From positions 3,030,501-3,094,500 of the forward strand of contig OX439043.1 of assembly GCA_949317995.1 (NCBI GenBank): a stretch of DNA of 64,000 bases, given 5' to 3'. Every line of letters starts with the position of its first letter. Positions within the stretch are counted from its first letter, which is position 1. Made by a program: the position numbers and the translations under genes. Positions 62,287-64,000 of this stretch are shown one piece after another. Below the pieces are notes generated by a model. It worked only from the letters and a program-made list of their open reading frames with translations. It did no database searches and was not told where the DNA came from. The stretch is from Acholoe squamosa. Taxonomy: Eukaryota > Annelida > Polychaeta > Phyllodocida > Polynoidae.

Positions 62287-63673
62287 TTATTTCTGCTCTC
62301 TTCCTCTTTCGCTCTGCCTTTTCTTTTTTCTAAGCTTCATCTGTTCTCTCCCAGCTCTCTTTGTCCTGATTATTGATTTCAGTGACTTCTCCAGCCTTTT
62401 CATCCTTCTCTCCTCTCTAGCAGCCCTTATTTCTGCTCTCTGCCTCTTGCACTCTGCCTTTTCCCTCTTAGCTTTTGATTCCTTGCCGCTGTCAGAAAAT
62501 TTTCCTTGTGGGTGCTTTATCTTTTTGTCTTTGATAATCTGTTGCCTTATTCTCAGGTCCTCATTGGCCATTTTATCAGCTGCTTCCATGGTCTCTCTTT
62601 CTTCCTCCTCAAGCTGTCTCTCTTTCATCATTTTCTCCTGGTGTTCCTTCTTTCTCTGCAACTTGGCTTTCCTCGCCTCACTGCTGTTCTTTTCTTATTT
62701 CAGTCTATTAGGCACCCATGTCTTTTTCATCTTTATGTTGCAGTAATCTGACCTGTCCTCTCTCTCCTCCTTCCACAGCAGCTTCTTGTTCTCTTCAGAG
62801 GGTGTAGGTCTGACCTTAGCACTTATCTCCATAGGCTCCACTCTTGGTATACCTGAGTCAGGGATAAACCAGAAAATATCTTTTAATTTTTGTCTAAATA
62901 GTATAAATGACTTGGGTCAGAATTTTCAATAAGATAGTCATGCTTCACCTTCATTTAATGTGATTTTACTTTGAATAAATTAGACAGTAGTAGCCGTCAT
63001 GTTTATCATCTTCAGTCGAAGCAGAATGATTATGGTAAGGACTAGTTCCAATGTTTATCTACCTGCAACAGCATCCTCTTTAAGAAAATCCAGTGCCTTT
63101 TGTTGACGGTTTGAGAGATGGAGCTTCTTACTTATGTTGCCCCGACCAGTCTTTCCAACCTCATGCCTTAACCTGTTGTATTGTAAATCAAGATACCAAA
63201 GAGGATGAATTTTCATTTTCATTCTTTTAACAAAATTTAAATGTTAACATATCTTAAAGGTTGCTAAAGTTTGGTTATAAATGGTATATTATTATCAAGA
63301 TTAACTTTTTAGTGACATGTTAAGAAAATAAATTCTATTTTAAAATTAAAGTAGGGGACTAGAATTATCTATATGACCCTTTGATTGTATAACTCACAAA
63401 ATACCATTAGATTAGAAGTAAATTACTTACTTTAGCCTTGACTGACTGGGTGTAGTCCGATACTTTCTCAGCACATTGCTTGACTGTACGGTTGGTTCTT
63501 CTGACATCGTTAACGTAGGATGCAACGTCTCGCCACCCCTGTCTCTTTACCTCATTACCACCCCCGGGTCCATCAAAATGGTATTTTAGGGCGTCCTGAT
63601 TTACATTGATTGCATCAAGTAGGGCATCAAGTTCTGTGTCAGACCATCTCCCCTCTTTGACAGGTATATCTTC
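62287..63673 (-). pseudogene. Harbinger accessory Myb/SANT-like protein
   Basis: Minus-strand exons: 63673-63431, 63172-63063 and 62852-62287. Exon 1 has GRWSDTELDALLDAINVNQD, then RQGWRDVASYVNDVRRTNRT and VKQCAEKVSDYTQSVKAK, a Myb_DNA-bind_5-like trihelix with its Trp residues. Exon 2 has LRHEVGKTGRGN, the usual K-x-T-G-x-G linker. Exon 3 is a long charged helix rich in Lys/Glu/Arg (KEHQEKMMKERQLEEEERE). Harbinger elements need such a protein for DNA binding and nuclear import. A TGA at 63674 and a TAA upstream of it precede exon 1 in frame, a TAA at 62695-62697 breaks exon 3, and the exon 1-2 phase is off by one, so it is decayed. Confidence 0.7.
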
Positions 63674-64000
63674 TCAGAAGGGCACATCCTCTTACTCACT
63701 AAGGGTACTCCCCTCTGAGTCTCTCACGTGAACTCTGTCATTTCCTTTAGGGATAAGTGGGGGGGGGGGGTGGGAAGGGGGAGAGCAGGGGAGGGTGGAA
63801 GCTTCAGACATGAAACTGCCATCTTGTTCGTTAGGTGTGAGGACCAGTTGCTTCTTTTTTTTGTACCTGTCTTAGCTGTACCTCCCTGTATGTGAGAAAT
63901 GAGAGAGAGAGAAACCTTAGTCAATTTTAATGTATACGGGTACACAAACAAGAAAATGAGAACGAGAAATCGTTATGTAGAGAGGTTCATTTTTCTCGTT
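63674..64000. other. Window end
   Basis: It contains a G-run and purine-rich tract (63758-63800) and short open frames. It may hold the 5' exon of the Myb-like gene (an acceptor-like TACAG/GGAGGTACAGC context near 63885), but I cannot fix one. Confidence 0.35.

Larger units (their letters stand above)
60070..64000. mobile_element. PIF/Harbinger DNA transposon (right end outside window)
   Basis: Two convergent genes of the PIF/Harbinger pair (transposase +, Myb-like -) lie within 4 kb. The left end is guessed near 60070 (GGGGGGCGTTACACAAACAG). The inverted partner was not found and may be beyond 64000. The borders are therefore provisional. Confidence 0.6.

Noticed and set aside
1..64000. tRNA or rRNA genes
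   Set aside because: No cloverleaf with A/B boxes or rRNA core sequence was recognised by eye. A tRNAscan-type search would decide.

Overview
This is invertebrate metazoan DNA. Its genes have many short exons with GT-AG borders that agree in phase. The host protein domains (a UBZ4 zinc finger, a CARD and an IRS/DOK-type PTB) are animal ones. Repeats dominate, including a SINE with an (ACTC)n tail, a type I have seen associated with molluscs and other marine invertebrates. I read it as a marine bilaterian, perhaps a lophotrochozoan; species cannot be told from this sequence.

Left part (1-11.6 kb): a 49-bp minisatellite, then the last five exons (1326-6627, +) of a host gene with an AT-hook-like stretch, a UBZ4 finger and a basic C-terminus. 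One of its introns carries a 44/48-bp minisatellite. A gene-poor stretch follows, then an isolated PTB exon (9942-10198, -).

Centre (11.6-38.9 kb): a nest of transposons. A decayed APE-type LINE (LINE-A) is split into four pieces by a 2.66-kb fold-back element (12808-15463), by a small TIR element that is itself split by a 17.85-kb LTR retroelement (16499-34352), and by a Crypton-like tyrosine-recombinase element (about 35051-38353). The LTR element is young: its two 571-bp LTRs differ at one position. It has gag and pol in one frame separated by a single UAG, an unknown ORF, an F-like env, and a 3' exon with two overlapping open frames. A strong splice donor just inside the 5' leader is in phase with three downstream acceptors, so the layout resembles a complex retrovirus.

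Right part (38.9-64 kb): a six-exon host gene (41252-45260, -) joins an N-terminal CARD to a C-terminal IRS-type PTB domain. Its frame continues past a UAG into a tyrosine-motif tail that runs into a 39-43-bp minisatellite. Next come a decayed Gypsy element with integrase and a membrane-anchored ORF, interrupted by a 269-bp solo LTR; a nearly intact second LINE (LINE-B, about 53.6-58.75 kb) whose ORF1 ends in a NADAR (YbiA-like) domain; several hairpin repeats; and a decayed PIF/Harbinger element with convergent transposase and Myb-like genes running to the window edge.

Host coding content is therefore small (three loci). Most of the window is mobile DNA caught at different ages, and the interruptions give a relative order of insertion.
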